DNA of 64,000 nucleotides from Chionoecetes opilio (Eukaryota; Arthropoda; Malacostraca; Decapoda; Majidae), in contig JACEEZ010012862.1 in NCBI GenBank assembly GCA_016584305.1, positions 15,001-79,000 on the forward strand, in the 5' to 3' direction. The position numbers and the translations under genes are program-made. Below the pieces are notes generated by a model. It saw only the letters and a program-made list of their open reading frames with translations, was not told where the DNA came from and made no database searches. This document shows, one piece after another, positions 33,456 through 45,077 of this stretch (position 1 is its first letter; every line of letters starts with the position of its first letter).

Positions 33456-34214
33456 TTAATGGAGTATCTGGCAACCTGCGCTGGTTTGTTGACATCGAGG
33501 CTTGGAAAACACGTGGTCCTCTCTCGCATCAGTTATCTTCAGTTTTAACCTCGAATTACTCACCCCGGCGACGTCCCAGGGTGAATAAAGGGTGAGTAAG
33601 GGTGTGTGTGTGGTTGTGGGGTGAATGAGAGGCTGGGAACAGGTTAAAACAGGTCAAATGAAGGGTTTAAATTGGGTTGTTAATAGTGGGCGAGGAGGAA
33701 AGACAACTGTGTATGATTAGGGTGACAGGGAGTTTCGTACACAAGTTGTTTCGTACCCAGGTTTTGTTAGTTGTTTCGTACACTGATTTTGAGTTTCTTC
33801 GTACATATCCGGTGTCGTTTCGTAACTAGTAGTCAAGTTCAACTCTGAGCTGAGTGTACGAAACGACTATGGTTTCATATAGACTACGTAACAACTTTTT
33901 GGTGTACGAAACAACTTGTGTACGAACTGACTGCAGCCCATGATTAGAACCCGTATTTCTGTGTATCATTATTTAGTGTGTGTGTGTGTGTGTGTGTGTC
34001 GCGTGTGTGTGCTTGTATGACGCTAACTACCACGTGTACGCCTAACCACCCTATTAGAGCTGCCTGATCGTCTTATCACGCTATGAATCAGGCGCCGTAT
34101 CTATAGCCAACAAGAAATACGGCTAGTTGGCATTGCCGTATCTTTAGACGCAGACACCCTAGGAACACGCCTGCCGTATCTTTTGCCGCGGCGATCTAAG
34201 TAAATAAAGTTTAG
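33456..34214 (+). repeat. Block A of module M4
   Basis: An uninterrupted copy that serves as the empty-site reference for the insertions at 4001 and 19686. Confidence 0.82.
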
Positions 34215-34700
34215 GGTATTATTTTACACTAGGACCGAATTTGCCTACACAATTGGGAGTGTGGTTTCTGTTTACCTTATTGGATTCTAGGAAACATTCT
34301 CTCTCTGAGCTTCCGTCGAAATTAATTACTTTTGGAGATAATGACATGTTGTTTATAGGGAGGCGAGAGACAAGTGTTTACGTCCGCCACACTCTTCTTA
34401 CTCTTGTGACCTGCATCGCCTCTGTTCTTCCCTTGCTGGGACACTTTTTAATGAGGATTTGGCTTTAGTTAGGAGGTTAAAGCGTGGGATTAGGTTAGAT
34501 TAGTGAGTCAAAAGGTGGGGTTAGGTTAGTGTAATTTTCATATCTCCTATACACTCCCTATTAAAAACGTCTTATATCTCAGAAAGTATTAATTTCCGAC
34601 GGAAGCTCATAGAGAGAATGTTTCTTAGAATTCAATAAGGTGAACAGAAATCACACTCCCAATTGTGTAGGTAAATTCGGTCCTGGTGTAAACATTTACC
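34215..34700. mobile_element. F1 foldback, compact copy, 486 bp
   Basis: The arms begin GGTATTATTTTACACTAGG and end with the complement of GGTAAATGTTTACACCAGG. The flanks AAGTTTAG (34207-34214) and AAGTATAG (34701-34708) are an 8-bp TSD with one difference. The loop carries TTAGG words. It is present at the same place in each module, so it predates the duplications. Confidence 0.82.
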
Positions 34701-34794
34701 AAGTATAGGATAACAAAATATATAAAACAATAGATCAATAGGCGACAACATGAGATCAGATTTTCATTTTTGTTTTTTATTTTTTATTTATTAC

Positions 34795-35024
34795 ATTTGT
34801 GTCCTGACTGTGACCACTGTTGCAGGTGCTGAGGTCACAGTCCCAGCTGGCTCTCTGTGTCCTGACTGTGACCACTGTTGCAGGTGCTGAGGTCACAGTC
34901 CCAGCTGGCTCTCTGTGTCCTGACTGTGACCACTGTTGCAGGTGCTGAGGTCACAGTCCCAGCTGGCTCTCTGTGTCCTGACTGTGACCACTGTTGCAGG
35001 TGGTGAGGTCACAGTCCCAGCTGG
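34795..35024 (+). repeat. 58-bp minisatellite upstream of Z4 (4 units)
   Basis: Four near-identical units, same internal inverted repeat and TTGCAG/GT junction as before Z3. Confidence 0.9.
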
Positions 35025-35090
35025 GTGTTCTGCTGCACACTAAGGCATCTCGCGCCGGCATCCCTAAAGCTTTCTGCAGGACCAGCCACC

Positions 35091-35951
35091 ATGTGTGCTG
35101 CCTCGAGTATTGCTGCGCTGGAGGCTGTGGCAGGAGGCAGCAGCACCACCAGTGGCCGGGAGCAGCAGCAGCAGTCTGCCTCAGCTGTGGGGAGGCACAG
35201 GAGGGATGGCAAGAATCACCTGGAGGCAGGCAGCTCAGGCCAAGAAGGAGAGAGGCAGTTTTGTTGCTCACAATGTAGTAAATCATTCAGATGCAAGAGT
35301 GTGCTTAAGAGACATTTCCTGACACACAGTGGCGACCAGAATCATGAATGTCTAGAGTGTGGGAAAAGATTTAATGATAAGTCTAACCTCACCAAACACT
35401 CCCTGACACACAGTGGTGTTAAAAATCATGAATGTCTGGAGTGTGGGCAAGGATTTACTCAGAAGTCTCACCTCACCGAACACTCCCTGACACACAGTGG
35501 TGTTAAAAAACATGAATGTCTGGAGTGTGGGAAAAGATTTACTAAGAAGTCCAGCCTCACCCGACACACCCTGACACACAGTGGTGTTAAGAAATATCAA
35601 TGTCTGGAGTGTGGGCAAAGATTTACTACCTATTCAAAACTCACCACACACACCTTGAGACACACTGATTTGAGGGAGTTCAAATGTGATGTTTGTGGCA
35701 AGTGTTTCAAGACAAAGAGGGATATTGCCAGCCACGTGAAGATTCACATAAAGCACTTGTTCAACCTGAGTACACACAGTGGTGACAAGAATCATGAATG
35801 TCTGGAGTGTGGGAAAATATTTACTCAGAAGTCTCACCTCACCCGACACACCCTGACACACACTGGCTTGAGGGAGTTCAAGTGTGATGTTTGTGGCAAG
35901 TGTTTCAAGACAAAGGGTGATATTGCCAGGCACGTGAAGATCCACTTTTGA
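35091..35951 (+). CDS. C2H2 zinc-finger protein Z4, 8 fingers
   Basis: An intact 286-residue frame from the Kozak ATG at 35091. Same Ala/Ser/Gln-rich N-terminus and first finger as Z3. Eight C-x2-C-x12-H-x3-H fingers: five HECLECG/YQCLECG-type including the first, the FKCDVCGKCFKTK finger, the MKHLFNLSTHSG-like spacer (here starting IKH), one HECLECGKIF finger and a final FKCDVCGKCFKTK finger. It is the shortest member, with internal fingers lost relative to Z3, while the ends are conserved. Expected to be a nuclear DNA-binding protein; no effector domain is visible. Confidence 0.9.
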   Translation: MCAASSIAALEAVAGGSSTTSGREQQQQSASAVGRHRRDGKNHLEAGSSGQEGERQFCCSQCSKSFRCKSVLKRHFLTHSGDQNHECLECGKRFNDKSNLTKHSLTHSGVKNHECLECGQGFTQKSHLTEHSLTHSGVKKHECLECGKRFTKKSSLTRHTLTHSGVKKYQCLECGQRFTTYSKLTTHTLRHTDLREFKCDVCGKCFKTKRDIASHVKIHIKHLFNLSTHSGDKNHECLECGKIFTQKSHLTRHTLTHTGLREFKCDVCGKCFKTKGDIARHVKIHF

Positions 35952-36099
35952 GTTGGTGTGTTGTGTGGACAAGTGTTTTTGTACCCGTGGCTGTGGCAGT
36001 GGGTGGTGGTGGTGGTGGTGATGGCAGCCGTGCCCTTGTGTTCTGTGAGGGAGTAATGGCCCCAGCAGTTGTTGGGTGGCCAGTGCAGGTGTGACTTTC

Positions 36100-36105
36100 A
36101 ATAAA
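36100..36105 (+). terminator. Poly(A) signal of Z4
   Basis: AATAAA in the shared TTTCAATAAATGTG context, 149 bp after the stop codon. Confidence 0.78.
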
Positions 36106-36159
36106 TGTGTTTGTGTGTATCTTCATTTGATCTCTGGGTTGGCAGTTTAACAGTTTATG

Positions 36160-36275
36160 AAGAGTGGTGGTGGTGGTGATGGTGATGGTGGTGGTGGTGA
36201 TGGTGCTGGTGCTGGTGCTGGTGATGGTGATGGTGATGATGGTGATGGTGATGGTGATGGTGGTGATGGTGGCGT
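36160..36275. repeat. GTG/GAT microsatellite
   Basis: Imperfect GTGATG and GTGCTG units downstream of Z4. Confidence 0.9.
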
Positions 36276-36571
<296 letters not shown>

Positions 36572-36605
36572 CTCTGGGTTTTTTTTTCTCATTCACTCAT
36601 ACTAG

Positions 36606-37009
36606 GTAGTAACAGAGAGCTTCTACCGAGAGGTGTCACTCCGGCCGCGTCATTTTGAATTCATGGACGGCAGCGATCCTAGCGGCAGAGGGTGCCTCTG
36701 ACAGTCGCTCGTGCAGAACGAGGGGGAATCTCATCTCAGTTTTGGTGATGATGGGGTGATAATGGAAGGTGGGAGAGAGGGAAGGAAAGGAGGAATAAGG
36801 AGTAAGGAAGAAATTGGAGGGATGAAGAGTCAGAAGAGGAACTGACGAGGAAAGAAATAAGGAATCAAAGAAAGGAAGGAATTCCTCCACTCACGCGTTA
36901 CCCATCTTCCCCCACCCATTCACTTACCCATTACCCCACACGCGTTACCCATCTTCCCCCACCCACTCACTCACCCATTTACCCATCACCCCACACCCAT
37001 TCACTCACA
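36606..37009. other. Unassigned sequence with short tandem repeat
   Basis: No gene seen. An imperfect direct repeat with CACGCGTTACCCATCTTCCC occurs at 36893 and 36940 (36893-36985). Confidence 0.5.
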
Positions 37010-38720
37010 TCAAGACAACAACGACGCTGCACACAGAGGGAGGAAGTCACATCACCCCTACACCTCATGTCAAGTGCCTTGGAGTTTACCTTAGTGCTGA
37101 TGGCTCCTTCTCACACCACATCACGGAGACTGTCAGGAAGGCAAGGGGGATGGCGGGCTGGGTCATGAGAACTTTTGCCTCCAGGGAACCTGAGGTTATG
37201 CTAACCCTCTGGAAAGCCCTGGTACAGCCCTTACTGGATTACTGTAACCAGTTGTGGTCCCCTCACAAGAAAGCTGACATCCAGAGATTTGAGGCTGTTC
37301 AGAGGTCATTTACCAAGCACATAAGAGGACTACATGACCTTAACTACTGGGACCGCCTCAAAACACTGGGAATCTACTCACAGCAAAGACGGAGAGAAAG
37401 GTATCGTGCCATCTATATATGGAAGGTCCTGGACCGGTATTACCAAAACTTAATCATAGCTATGACAAATATTTATCATAACTCTTGGATATGATACATT
37501 CTTATCATACGCCATTTATCATAAGTTTGGAATCTAGCACAATTGTTTATCATAAGCGTCTGCTAAATATAGCGTCAATTGTTTCTTTAAAATGGTTATA
37601 TAATCAGTAAATTTATCCTTTGACCACGTTTTATGGGTTGACACTTCTTCCCTTATGTTTATAACATGATTAAGGTAGTGACACAGATTAATGTAGTAAT
37701 TCATTCCCGAAAATAAAGCATATAGATGTACCGTTGAGCAGTATCTGTGTAATCACGAAACAAGAGTTGCCAGATGGCGATGTTTTCGATCTAAAAGCTG
37801 TTTGTACAAAGTTGGTGAGGAACAATATGCCCTCACACGGTCTACTCGGTATTTCCTAATCGGCTATGCATCACTCAGCTCACTCAACACATCCCTATGT
37901 GGGCGAATATTCCTTCACTGAGGCTATTATTGTGTCTCGGCCCTGTTGACAGAAGGAAAGTTTATCATAGTCGCGCTAGAACTCGGTGAACTCACGCTTA
38001 GCCCTCACACGGTCTACTTGGTATTTCCTAATCAGCTGTGCATCACTCAGCTCACTCAACACATCCCTATGTGGGCGAATATTTATTCACTGAGGCTGTT
38101 ATTGTGTCTCGGCCCTGTTAACAGCTGGAAAGTTTATCATAGTCGCGGAGCCGTTATCATAGTCGCGCTAGAACTCGGTGAACCCACTCTTAGCCTCCCG
38201 CTCGGTTTGTGATAGTCCCCCCACAATTTATGATATCCGCCAGCCAGTTGTGACTAAAATGGGCCATTTTGTCCAGCTATGATAAACTTTCTTAACTATG
38301 ATCTCTGGTAATACCGGTCGGTCCTGGAGAAACAGGTGCCAGACCCCACGTCCTCGGCACTTCAGGCACACTTAAATGAGCGGACTGGACGCAAGTGCAG
38401 TAGAAGAACCCTCCCTTCAAAGGCCCCGGGGAGATGCAAGACCTTACTGGCTGCCAGTCTGGCTCATGAAGGGCCTAAAATCTTCAACAGCCTCCACAAA
38501 AATGTGAGAAACATCACAGGGTGCTCTGTCAACACCTTTAAATATGGACTGGACAAAATACTACGGACAGTGCCGGATGAACCTCCAGTACCGGGTTACA
38601 CTGCCAAATGTAGGACCTCCAACACCATACCAGACCAGGTGGCCCTGTTAGACAGGGACGCCAGGACTGGCAGCAGCGGTGGACCACCACGACTGTGAGG
38701 CTTTGCCTCTTAACAAGACC
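37010..38720 (+). pseudogene. LINE C-terminal region split by an 888-bp insertion
   Basis: Before the insertion: CLGVYLSADGSFSHHI, then ARGMAGWVMRTFASREP, LVQPLLDYCNQLWSPHK and DLNYWDRLKTLGIYSQQRRRE, the C-terminal part of a CR1/Jockey-type reverse transcriptase. The frame stops in the insertion and continues at 38330 with LEKQVPDPTSSALQAH ... NITGCSVNTFKYGLDKIL and ends near 38698. It is 5'-truncated, so only the tail of ORF2 is present. Confidence 0.85.
37432..38319. mobile_element. 888-bp inverted-repeat element in the LINE
   Basis: The ends GACCGGTATTACC and GGTAATACCGGTC are exact complements. The target GGTCCTG (7 bp, possibly 8) is duplicated at 37425-37431 and 38320-38326, and removing the element restores the LINE frame. 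Inside, a ~170-bp direct repeat (about 37830-38000 and 38002-38145) and many TTATCATA words are present. No transposase. The TSD length points to a hAT-type origin. Confidence 0.82.
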
Positions 38721-38741
38721 AAGTAAACCAAGTACCAAGTA

Positions 38742-38904
38742 AATTAGAGCTGCCTGATTGTCTTATCACGCTATGTATCTATAGTCAACAAGAAATACGG
38801 CAAGTTGGCATTGCCGTATCTTTAGACGCAGACACCCTAGGAACACGCCTGCCGTACCTCTTGCCGCGGCGATCTTAAGTCAATAAAGTTTAGGGTATTA
38901 TTTT
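38742..38904 (+). repeat. Partial block A of module M5
   Basis: Only the last ~150 bp of block A, from GAGCTGCCTGAT onward, joined directly to the LINE end. Confidence 0.7.
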
Positions 38905-39148
38905 GGTCAATTTATAGTATCAACCAACCAACGATTTTCTGATGCGTCTAATGTTTTGCTGGTGTGTTTTGATGTGTTTTGAATGAATCTGCTAACCGTT
39001 TCTGTCGATTTTTTTTTTTTTTTTTTTTTTTTTTTCCATAAAAACGACACAAAAAAAATGTGCCTAAACCTAACCTAACCTTTACCTATACCTAACCTAA
39101 CCCATACCTAACCTAACCCATACCTAACCTAACCTAACCTTTACCTAC

Positions 39149-39180
<32 letters not shown>

Positions 39181-39294
39181 CAACAACATTGCGACAGAAA
39201 CGGCTAGCAGATTCATTCAAAACACATCAAAACACACCAGAAAAACATAAGGTGCATCAGACAATCGTTGATTGGGTGAAACTATAAATTATCC
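38905..39294. mobile_element. F2 foldback element (copy 2), 390 bp
   Basis: Same arms as 4809-5195; perfect TSD ATTATTTT at 38897-38904 and 39295-39302. The loop holds T and A runs and CCTAA units (39060-39145). Confidence 0.9.
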
Positions 39295-39395
39295 ATTATT
39301 TTACACTAGGACCGAAATTGCCGGATAATTTATAGTTTCACCCAACCAACGATTTTCTGATGCGCCTTATGTTTTTCTGATGTGGTTTGGTAACC

Positions 39396-39563
39396 TAACC
39401 TAACCATTACCGTCGGCGAGTTTTCCTGATTTGTGTAGGGACGAGAATTTCGGTTGACGAGAGTACCAGTACCATGAGGCAAGGATGGGTAATGTCACCG
39501 TGGTTATGCAACTTGTTTATGGATGGAGTAATAAGATAAATCAAAGCAAAGGTTGGTGATGAG
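39396..39563 (+). pseudogene. LINE reverse transcriptase fragment (left part, M5)
   Basis: The paralogue of 5300-5465, again with RQGWVMSPWLCNLF and cut by the F3 element. Confidence 0.75.
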
Positions 39564-39889
39564 GGGTCGGACTAAACACCGCAAACCACCAGCAAACCAC
39601 CCACAAACCACTGAAACCCTCACATTGCATGCAAATCAATAGCAAAACATTAATATCTATCAGCAAACTAACGACAAACCTCCAAAAACTACCAAAAACT
39701 ACCAAAAACCTAACCTAACCTAACCTTGTGGGTGGTTTGTGGTAGTTGTTGGTGGTTTGTGGTAGTTTTTGGTGGTTTGTGGTTAGTTTGCTGCAAGATT
39801 AATGTTTTGCTATTGATTTGCATGCAATGTGAGGGAGTTTCAGTGGTTTGTGGGTGGTTTGCGGTAGTTTGCGGTGTTTAGTCCGACCG
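39564..39889. mobile_element. F3 foldback element (copy 2), 326 bp
   Basis: GGTCGGACTAAACACCGC arms with an 8-9 bp TSD GGTGATGAG at 39555-39563 and 39890-39898. It lies at the same LINE position as the copy at 5466-6526, but has only two or three 20-bp-like units and CCTAA units between the arms. Confidence 0.87.
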
Positions 39890-39898
39890 GGTGATGAG

Positions 39899-40215
39899 AA
39901 TAGATAATACAAAAGGGCAACTCAATATTATAGTGTTTGCAGATGACATGTACTACTAACAGAGTACAAAAGATTTGCTGAAATTGATGTGAATTCAGTA
40001 GTGTTTGTGTGAGGAGGAAACTGAAGGTTACTGTGGCCGAAAGGGAAGTGATGGTATTTAAGAAATTAAGGAGTGAAGTTATTGAGTTTGAAGATAAAAT
40101 TAGCATGACAGTTACGACGAAGAAAAAATTTGTTGTTTTGGGCGAAATTGATATTCCAGGTGCTATATTTCCGTGCTCTCTTCTCGCTGACAACACTACA
40201 GAAGACCTGAGGTGA
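39899..40215 (+). pseudogene. LINE reverse transcriptase fragment (right part, M5)
   Basis: Continues the M5 fragment. The FADD codons are shifted by a small deletion (TTTGCAGATGACATG) and then CVRRKLKVTVAEREVMVF follows. Confidence 0.75.
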
Positions 40216-40478
40216 TGGCTGATGTGCAGAGGCTTCTAAACCAAGAAAACAGTCACAGCAGAGTCTCATTTAGAGGTAAGCAAGTGGTAGGGACACAATA
40301 CGTACTACCTACCACTTGCTTACCTCTTGACGAGGCTCTGTTATGACTCTGTTTTCCTAGTTCAGAAGCCTCTGCACATCAGCCATTACCTCAGGTCTTC
40401 TCTATGTGTTGTCAGCGAGAACAGAACACATTAATATAGCACCTGGAATATCAATATCACGCAAAATAACTCTATGGC
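40135..40478. repeat. Uninterrupted palindrome upstream of Z5
   Basis: Arms of about 140-150 bp around 40290. It is the empty counterpart of the M2 palindrome that holds the CACTA-ended element. Confidence 0.8.
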
Positions 40479-40479
40479 T

Positions 40480-40593
40480 CTCTGTGTCCTGACTGTCACC
40501 ATTATTGCAGGTGCTGAGGTCACAGTCCCAGCTAGTTCTCTGTATTCTGACTGTGACCACTGTTGCAGGTGGTGAGGTCACAGTCCCAGCTGG
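40480..40593 (+). repeat. 58-bp minisatellite upstream of Z5 (2 units)
   Basis: Two units, the fewest among the readable copies. The first has a changed inverted repeat (GACTGTCACC). Confidence 0.85.
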
Positions 40594-40659
40594 GTGTTCT
40601 GCTGCACACTAAGGCTTCTCGCGCCGACATCCCTAAAGCTTCCTGCAGGACCAGCCACC

Positions 40660-41778
40660 ATGTGTGCTGCCGCGAGTATTGCTGCGCTGGAGGCTGTGGC
40701 AGGAGGCAGCACCACCACCACAAACTGCCGGGAGCAGCAGCAGCAGTCTGCCTCAGCTGTGGGGAGGCACAAGAGGGATGGCAAGAATCACCTGGAGGCA
40801 GGCAGCTCAGGCCAAGAAGGAGAGAGGCAGTTTTGTTGCTCACAATGTAGTAAATCATTCAGATGCAAGAGTGCGCTTAAGAGACATTCCCTGACACACA
40901 GTGGCGTCAAGGATTATGAATGTGTAGAGTGTGGGAAAAGATTTAATGATAAGTCTCACCTCACCAAACACACCCTGACACACAGTGGTGTTAAAAATCA
41001 TAAATGTCTGGAGTGTGGGAAAATTTTTACTCTAAAGTCTTACCTCACCCAACACACCCTGACACACAGTGGTGCTAGAAAAAATTATGAATGTCTAGAG
41101 TGTGGGAAAAGATTGACTAGTAAGCTTGGCCATACCAGACACACCCAGATACACAGTGGTGTTAAAAATCATGAATGTTTGGAGTGTGGGAAAAGATTTA
41201 CTCACAAGTTTCACCTCACCGAACACTCCCTGACACACAGTGGTGTTAAAAATCATGAATGTCTGGAGTGTGGGAAAAGATTTACTAAGAAGTCTAGCCT
41301 CACCACACACACCCTGACACACAGTGGTGTTAAGAAATATCAATGTCTGGAGTGTGGGAAAAAATTTACTAGAAATTCAAAACTCACCACACACACCTTG
41401 ATACACACTGATTTGAGGGAGTTCAAATGTGATGTTTGTGGCAAGTGTTTCAAGACAAAGAAGGATATTGCCAGGCACGTGAAGATTCACATGAAGCACT
41501 TGTTCAACCTGAGTACATACAGTGGTGACAAGAATCATGAATGTCTGGAGTGTGGGAAAAGATTTACTATGAAGTCTAGCCTCACCCAACATACCCTGAC
41601 TCACAGTGGTGTTAAAAATCATGAATGTCTGGAGTGTGGGAAAAGATTTACTCAGAAGTCTCACCTCACCAAACACACCCTGACACACACTGGCTTGAGA
41701 GAGTTCAAGTGTGATGTTTGTGGCAAGTGTTTCAAGACAAAGAGTGATATTGCCAGGCACGTGAAGATCCACTTTTGA
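40660..41778 (+). CDS. C2H2 zinc-finger protein Z5, 11 fingers
   Basis: An intact 372-residue frame from the Kozak ATG at 40660. Ala/Ser/Thr/Gln-rich N-terminus, then 11 C-x2-C-x12-H-x3-H fingers; finger 4 is the divergent YECLECGKRLTSKLGH type also found in Z2 and Z3. The FKCDVCGKCFKTK finger occurs at positions 8 and 11, with the MKHLFNLSTYSG spacer between. Upstream LINE/F2/F3/palindrome arrangement and finger order make it the closest paralogue of Z2, of which it is the unbroken version. Expected nuclear DNA-binding role; no further domain. Confidence 0.9.
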   Translation: MCAAASIAALEAVAGGSTTTTNCREQQQQSASAVGRHKRDGKNHLEAGSSGQEGERQFCCSQCSKSFRCKSALKRHSLTHSGVKDYECVECGKRFNDKSHLTKHTLTHSGVKNHKCLECGKIFTLKSYLTQHTLTHSGARKNYECLECGKRLTSKLGHTRHTQIHSGVKNHECLECGKRFTHKFHLTEHSLTHSGVKNHECLECGKRFTKKSSLTTHTLTHSGVKKYQCLECGKKFTRNSKLTTHTLIHTDLREFKCDVCGKCFKTKKDIARHVKIHMKHLFNLSTYSGDKNHECLECGKRFTMKSSLTQHTLTHSGVKNHECLECGKRFTQKSHLTKHTLTHTGLREFKCDVCGKCFKTKSDIARHVKIHF

Positions 41779-42395
41779 GGTGGTGTGTTGTGTGGATAAG
41801 TGTGGTTGTACCCGTGGCTGTGGCAGTGTGTCCTGTGTGGCAGTGGCTGTGGTAGGTGGTGGCCAGTAATGGGCATGATTATAAAAAATGATTATGATTT
41901 GATTTTGATTTATCATCCGGAATAATTTTTGATTATGATTACTCGTTTTTTCCTTTTTATGATTATGATTTGATTATGATTATTTCGCTTTACGTATTTG
42001 TGATTATGATTAGATTTGTTCTATTATTGCTTGATTATGATTAGATTATGATTATAATCACATTTTATTGTGATTCTTTGTACACAGTAATTATTATTAT
42101 TAAGGTCATTTTTTTGTTCAGTTATACATTAGTCAACAGTGTTTTTTATTGCAATGGACCAATTTACTCTACTTGAGGTAAGGATTGATTTGACATCTTC
42201 AAGCCTCATATAGTTGGGCAGTGATGTTGATTTTTCTATGTGAACAGTATTTTTGATGATACAGCCAATTTAAGTGCAGGAAAATGTTTACGCTCTAAAA
42301 CGACTGGCGCCATGTTGTGACGTCACTAGCTTAGACAACAGAGCAAAACAGCTGTCAAGCGGCCGCTACTATTATGTACTACCTACTAATACACC

Positions 42396-42981
42396 AACTT
42401 GCATTACCCCTACTACCGCAAGATGACCAGTAATCCTCCTTCAAGTGATGTAGTAGGTATTCACTGTGTTTGTGAATATGTAAGTTGTAGTTTATAAGGA
42501 AAAAGTGGATAGACAGAGATAAGTGGCCCGTGACACCAGACAAGTGATGACTTCTGGGATCGGCATTCCTTATAGGGAGCTTAAATGAACCTGCAATGAC
42601 ATGTAAAGCTAGACAGATAGACGAACTCATAGAGGAACAGGTAGAAATGTATGGTTAGTAAAGGTTGTAGTGGTGAGTAGAGTGACGAAGGGTGTATGTT
42701 TTGCTTATGTGGGGAAAGAAAGCCATACATTTCTACCTGTTCCTCTATGAGTTCGTCTATCTGTCTAGCTGTACATGTCATTGCAGGTTCATTTAAGCTC
42801 CCTATAAGGAATGCCGATCCCAGAAGTCATCACTTGTCTGGTGTCACGGGCCACTTTGCTCTGTCTATCCACTTTTTCCTTATAAACTACAACTTACATA
42901 TTCACAAACACAGTGAATACCTACTACATCACTTGAAGGAGGATTACTGGTCATCTTGCGGTAGTAGGGGTAATGCAAGTT
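42396..42981. repeat. Palindrome inside the hAT-like element
   Basis: Arms 42396-42656 and 42722-42981 (about 260 bp) are near-identical inverted copies with a 65-bp spacer. No protein is evident. Confidence 0.88.
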
Positions 42982-43263
42982 AGTTAGGTTAGTAAAATAA
43001 AACTATAATTTGCGGTTTGCTGAGCCAAAACAAGCCGATCAGCTGATCAGGCGAGATCTGAGTTTGCAGTTACTACGTCACAACCAATGACAGCGCGTTC
43101 CGCCGTGTTGTGATATTTTGGCCCCAAAAAGGCCATATATTTCATTTATGGTGCATTTCTCAGCAAAAAGAATATGAGTACAGTGATATGTAGCCTATAT
43201 TGCACCCAAAGCTTTATAATACTCCGTGTTTTAGGTGTGAGTAAATTGGTCCATTGACACTAG

Positions 43264-43758
43264 TAGCGCATTTTCGTGACGTTCACCGCCCTGGTTCAGT
43301 CCAGTCCGGACCGGGTCAGGGTGGACTGATGGTCGCGAAAATACATCGAGACTGGCCCCGTCCCATTCGTCGTTCCTATTGGCTGGGGGATCGAGTGGGC
43401 GGTACTGAACTGAACTGTGGAGGCGGCAGGCGTCCATCTTGTCAATATCCTTTTTGTCGTCCGCCTTTTAACCTGTGCTGAAGACTTTACAACTACCACG
43501 CCTGTGATACTTTAGTCTTATGGTCGGCCATCATGGTGTTTCATGTCTTATCAGCACCACGAGAAGCTCCTGGTCGCCTTCCCCGCTGACTGTAGTGCGC
43601 ATGCGCCAGTTCTCCCCACACTGGTCCAAGGTGGTCCTGGTATGTGGGTCGGACCAGCCTGGACTGGGCTGAACCGTTCTAGACTGCCTCGCAAAAACAG
43701 TGACCGCCCGGGACTAGCCCAGTCCAGACCGGGCCAGAGCGGTCGCGAAAATACGCTA
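43264..43758. mobile_element. Nested inverted-repeat element, 495 bp, TSD TAG
   Basis: Ends TAGCGCATTTTCG and CGAAAATACGCTA, flanked by TAG (43261-43263 and 43759-43761). CCAGTCC/GGACTGG words recur inside. No coding capacity; a 3-bp TSD would suit a Harbinger or CACTA derivative. Confidence 0.65.
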
Positions 43759-44687
43759 TAGCTTAAAGGAATGTGTGACTTGTCAACAAACGCAAATCAA
43801 CAACTTCACACACCTCACTCTTACCCGATTTGCTGACAATACCAATGGATATTAAGAAACACTGAGACTACTATCGGCTTCCTGAGGAAATTTTGCATCG
43901 CATTAGTATACATTTATCACTGTAATGTAAGTACAAGTATAAGAAAACAAGGGTTAAGTAAAACAGTGCATAAACATTTTCTCACACTTGTTTGGCTTCA
44001 TCATCTCATTGCTCGGCTATTTATGATCACATTAAATTTCTAAGCACACTTCCTGAATCTGCACACTTTTCTGACTATGACGGTATAGGATACGTCCCAG
44101 TGTGAAAATATCTAGAGGGTCAAAATAGTCATTTGATCTTTGTTTTGCTTACATCTCAACCGCCGCGTCGCCTTCTCATGGAGCAAGCGACGGGTGAACG
44201 TTTTGTTTTCTGCGGGGATACAGCAAGAGAACAGTGACCGTTTGCAAGCGAAATTTCTCTTCCTCCCCCGCAGAAAATGCACAATGTAAGTGTCATGCTT
44301 TGCAAACATGCTTGGACCTGGAACATATATATATAAAATTAGCTAATTTATTTAGGAGAAATAGAATTGCTACATGGAAAATACAATTAAATAATCACAA
44401 TAATCACATTTTAATCATTGATTATTATGAAGAAAAATATGATTATGATTTGATTATGATTAAAGCTGCAGCTTCATATTTGATTATGATTTGATTATGA
44501 TTATACCTGTTGCTTAACTTTTGATTATGATTTGATTATGATTATGTAATCACAGCCTTTGATTATGATTTTTTTGATTAATAATCATAATCATGCCCAT
44601 GTCTGGTGGTGGCAGCCGTGCCCTTGTGTTCTGTGAGGGAGTAATGGCCCCAGCAGTTGTTGGGTGGCCAGTGCAGGTGTGACTTTC

Positions 44688-44693
44688 AATAAA
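44688..44693 (+). terminator. Poly(A) signal of the Z5 unit
   Basis: AATAAA in the family context, displaced from the stop codon by the 2.74-kb hAT-like insertion. Confidence 0.7.
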
Positions 44694-44779
44694 TGTGTTT
44701 ATTTGTAGCCCCTACAACTCTGTGTTTGTGTATATCTTTATTTAATCTCAGGGTGGGCAGTTTGTTTAGCAGTTTATGA

Positions 44780-44995
44780 AGAGTGTGGTGGTGATGGTGG
44801 TGGTGGTGATGATGGTGATGGTGGTGGTGATGGTGATGGTGGTGGTGGTGGTGATGGTGGTGGTGGTGGTGGTGATGATGGTGGTGGTGGTGGTGATGGT
44901 GGTGGTGGTGGTGATGATGATGATGATGGTGGTGGTGATGGTGGTGATGATGATGATGATGATGATGATGGTGGTGTTGGTGATGGTGGCGATAA
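44780..44995. repeat. GTG/GAT microsatellite
   Basis: A trinucleotide tract downstream of Z5. The antisense poly-histidine frame (44686-45099) is a repeat artefact. Confidence 0.95.
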
Positions 44996-45077
44996 TGGCG
45001 AAGTTGTTGAAGGTTCATTGCAGCAAGACACCAATAAGAATATCTGTTAATGTCTCCATGAAGAATATAATTCCTAC

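Larger units (their letters stand above)
41864..44605. mobile_element. hAT-like non-autonomous element, 2742 bp, TSD GTGGTGGC
   Basis: The ends are CAGTAATGGGCATGATTAT and, inverted, CAGACATGGGCATGATTAT. The 8-bp TSD GTGGTGGC is at 41856-41863 and 44606-44613. Many TGATTATGATT subterminal repeats lie at both ends (41875-42090 and 44430-44600), as in hAT elements. It lies in the Z5 3' UTR between stop codon and poly(A) signal. It has no transposase and carries a palindrome and a nested 495-bp element. Confidence 0.92.
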
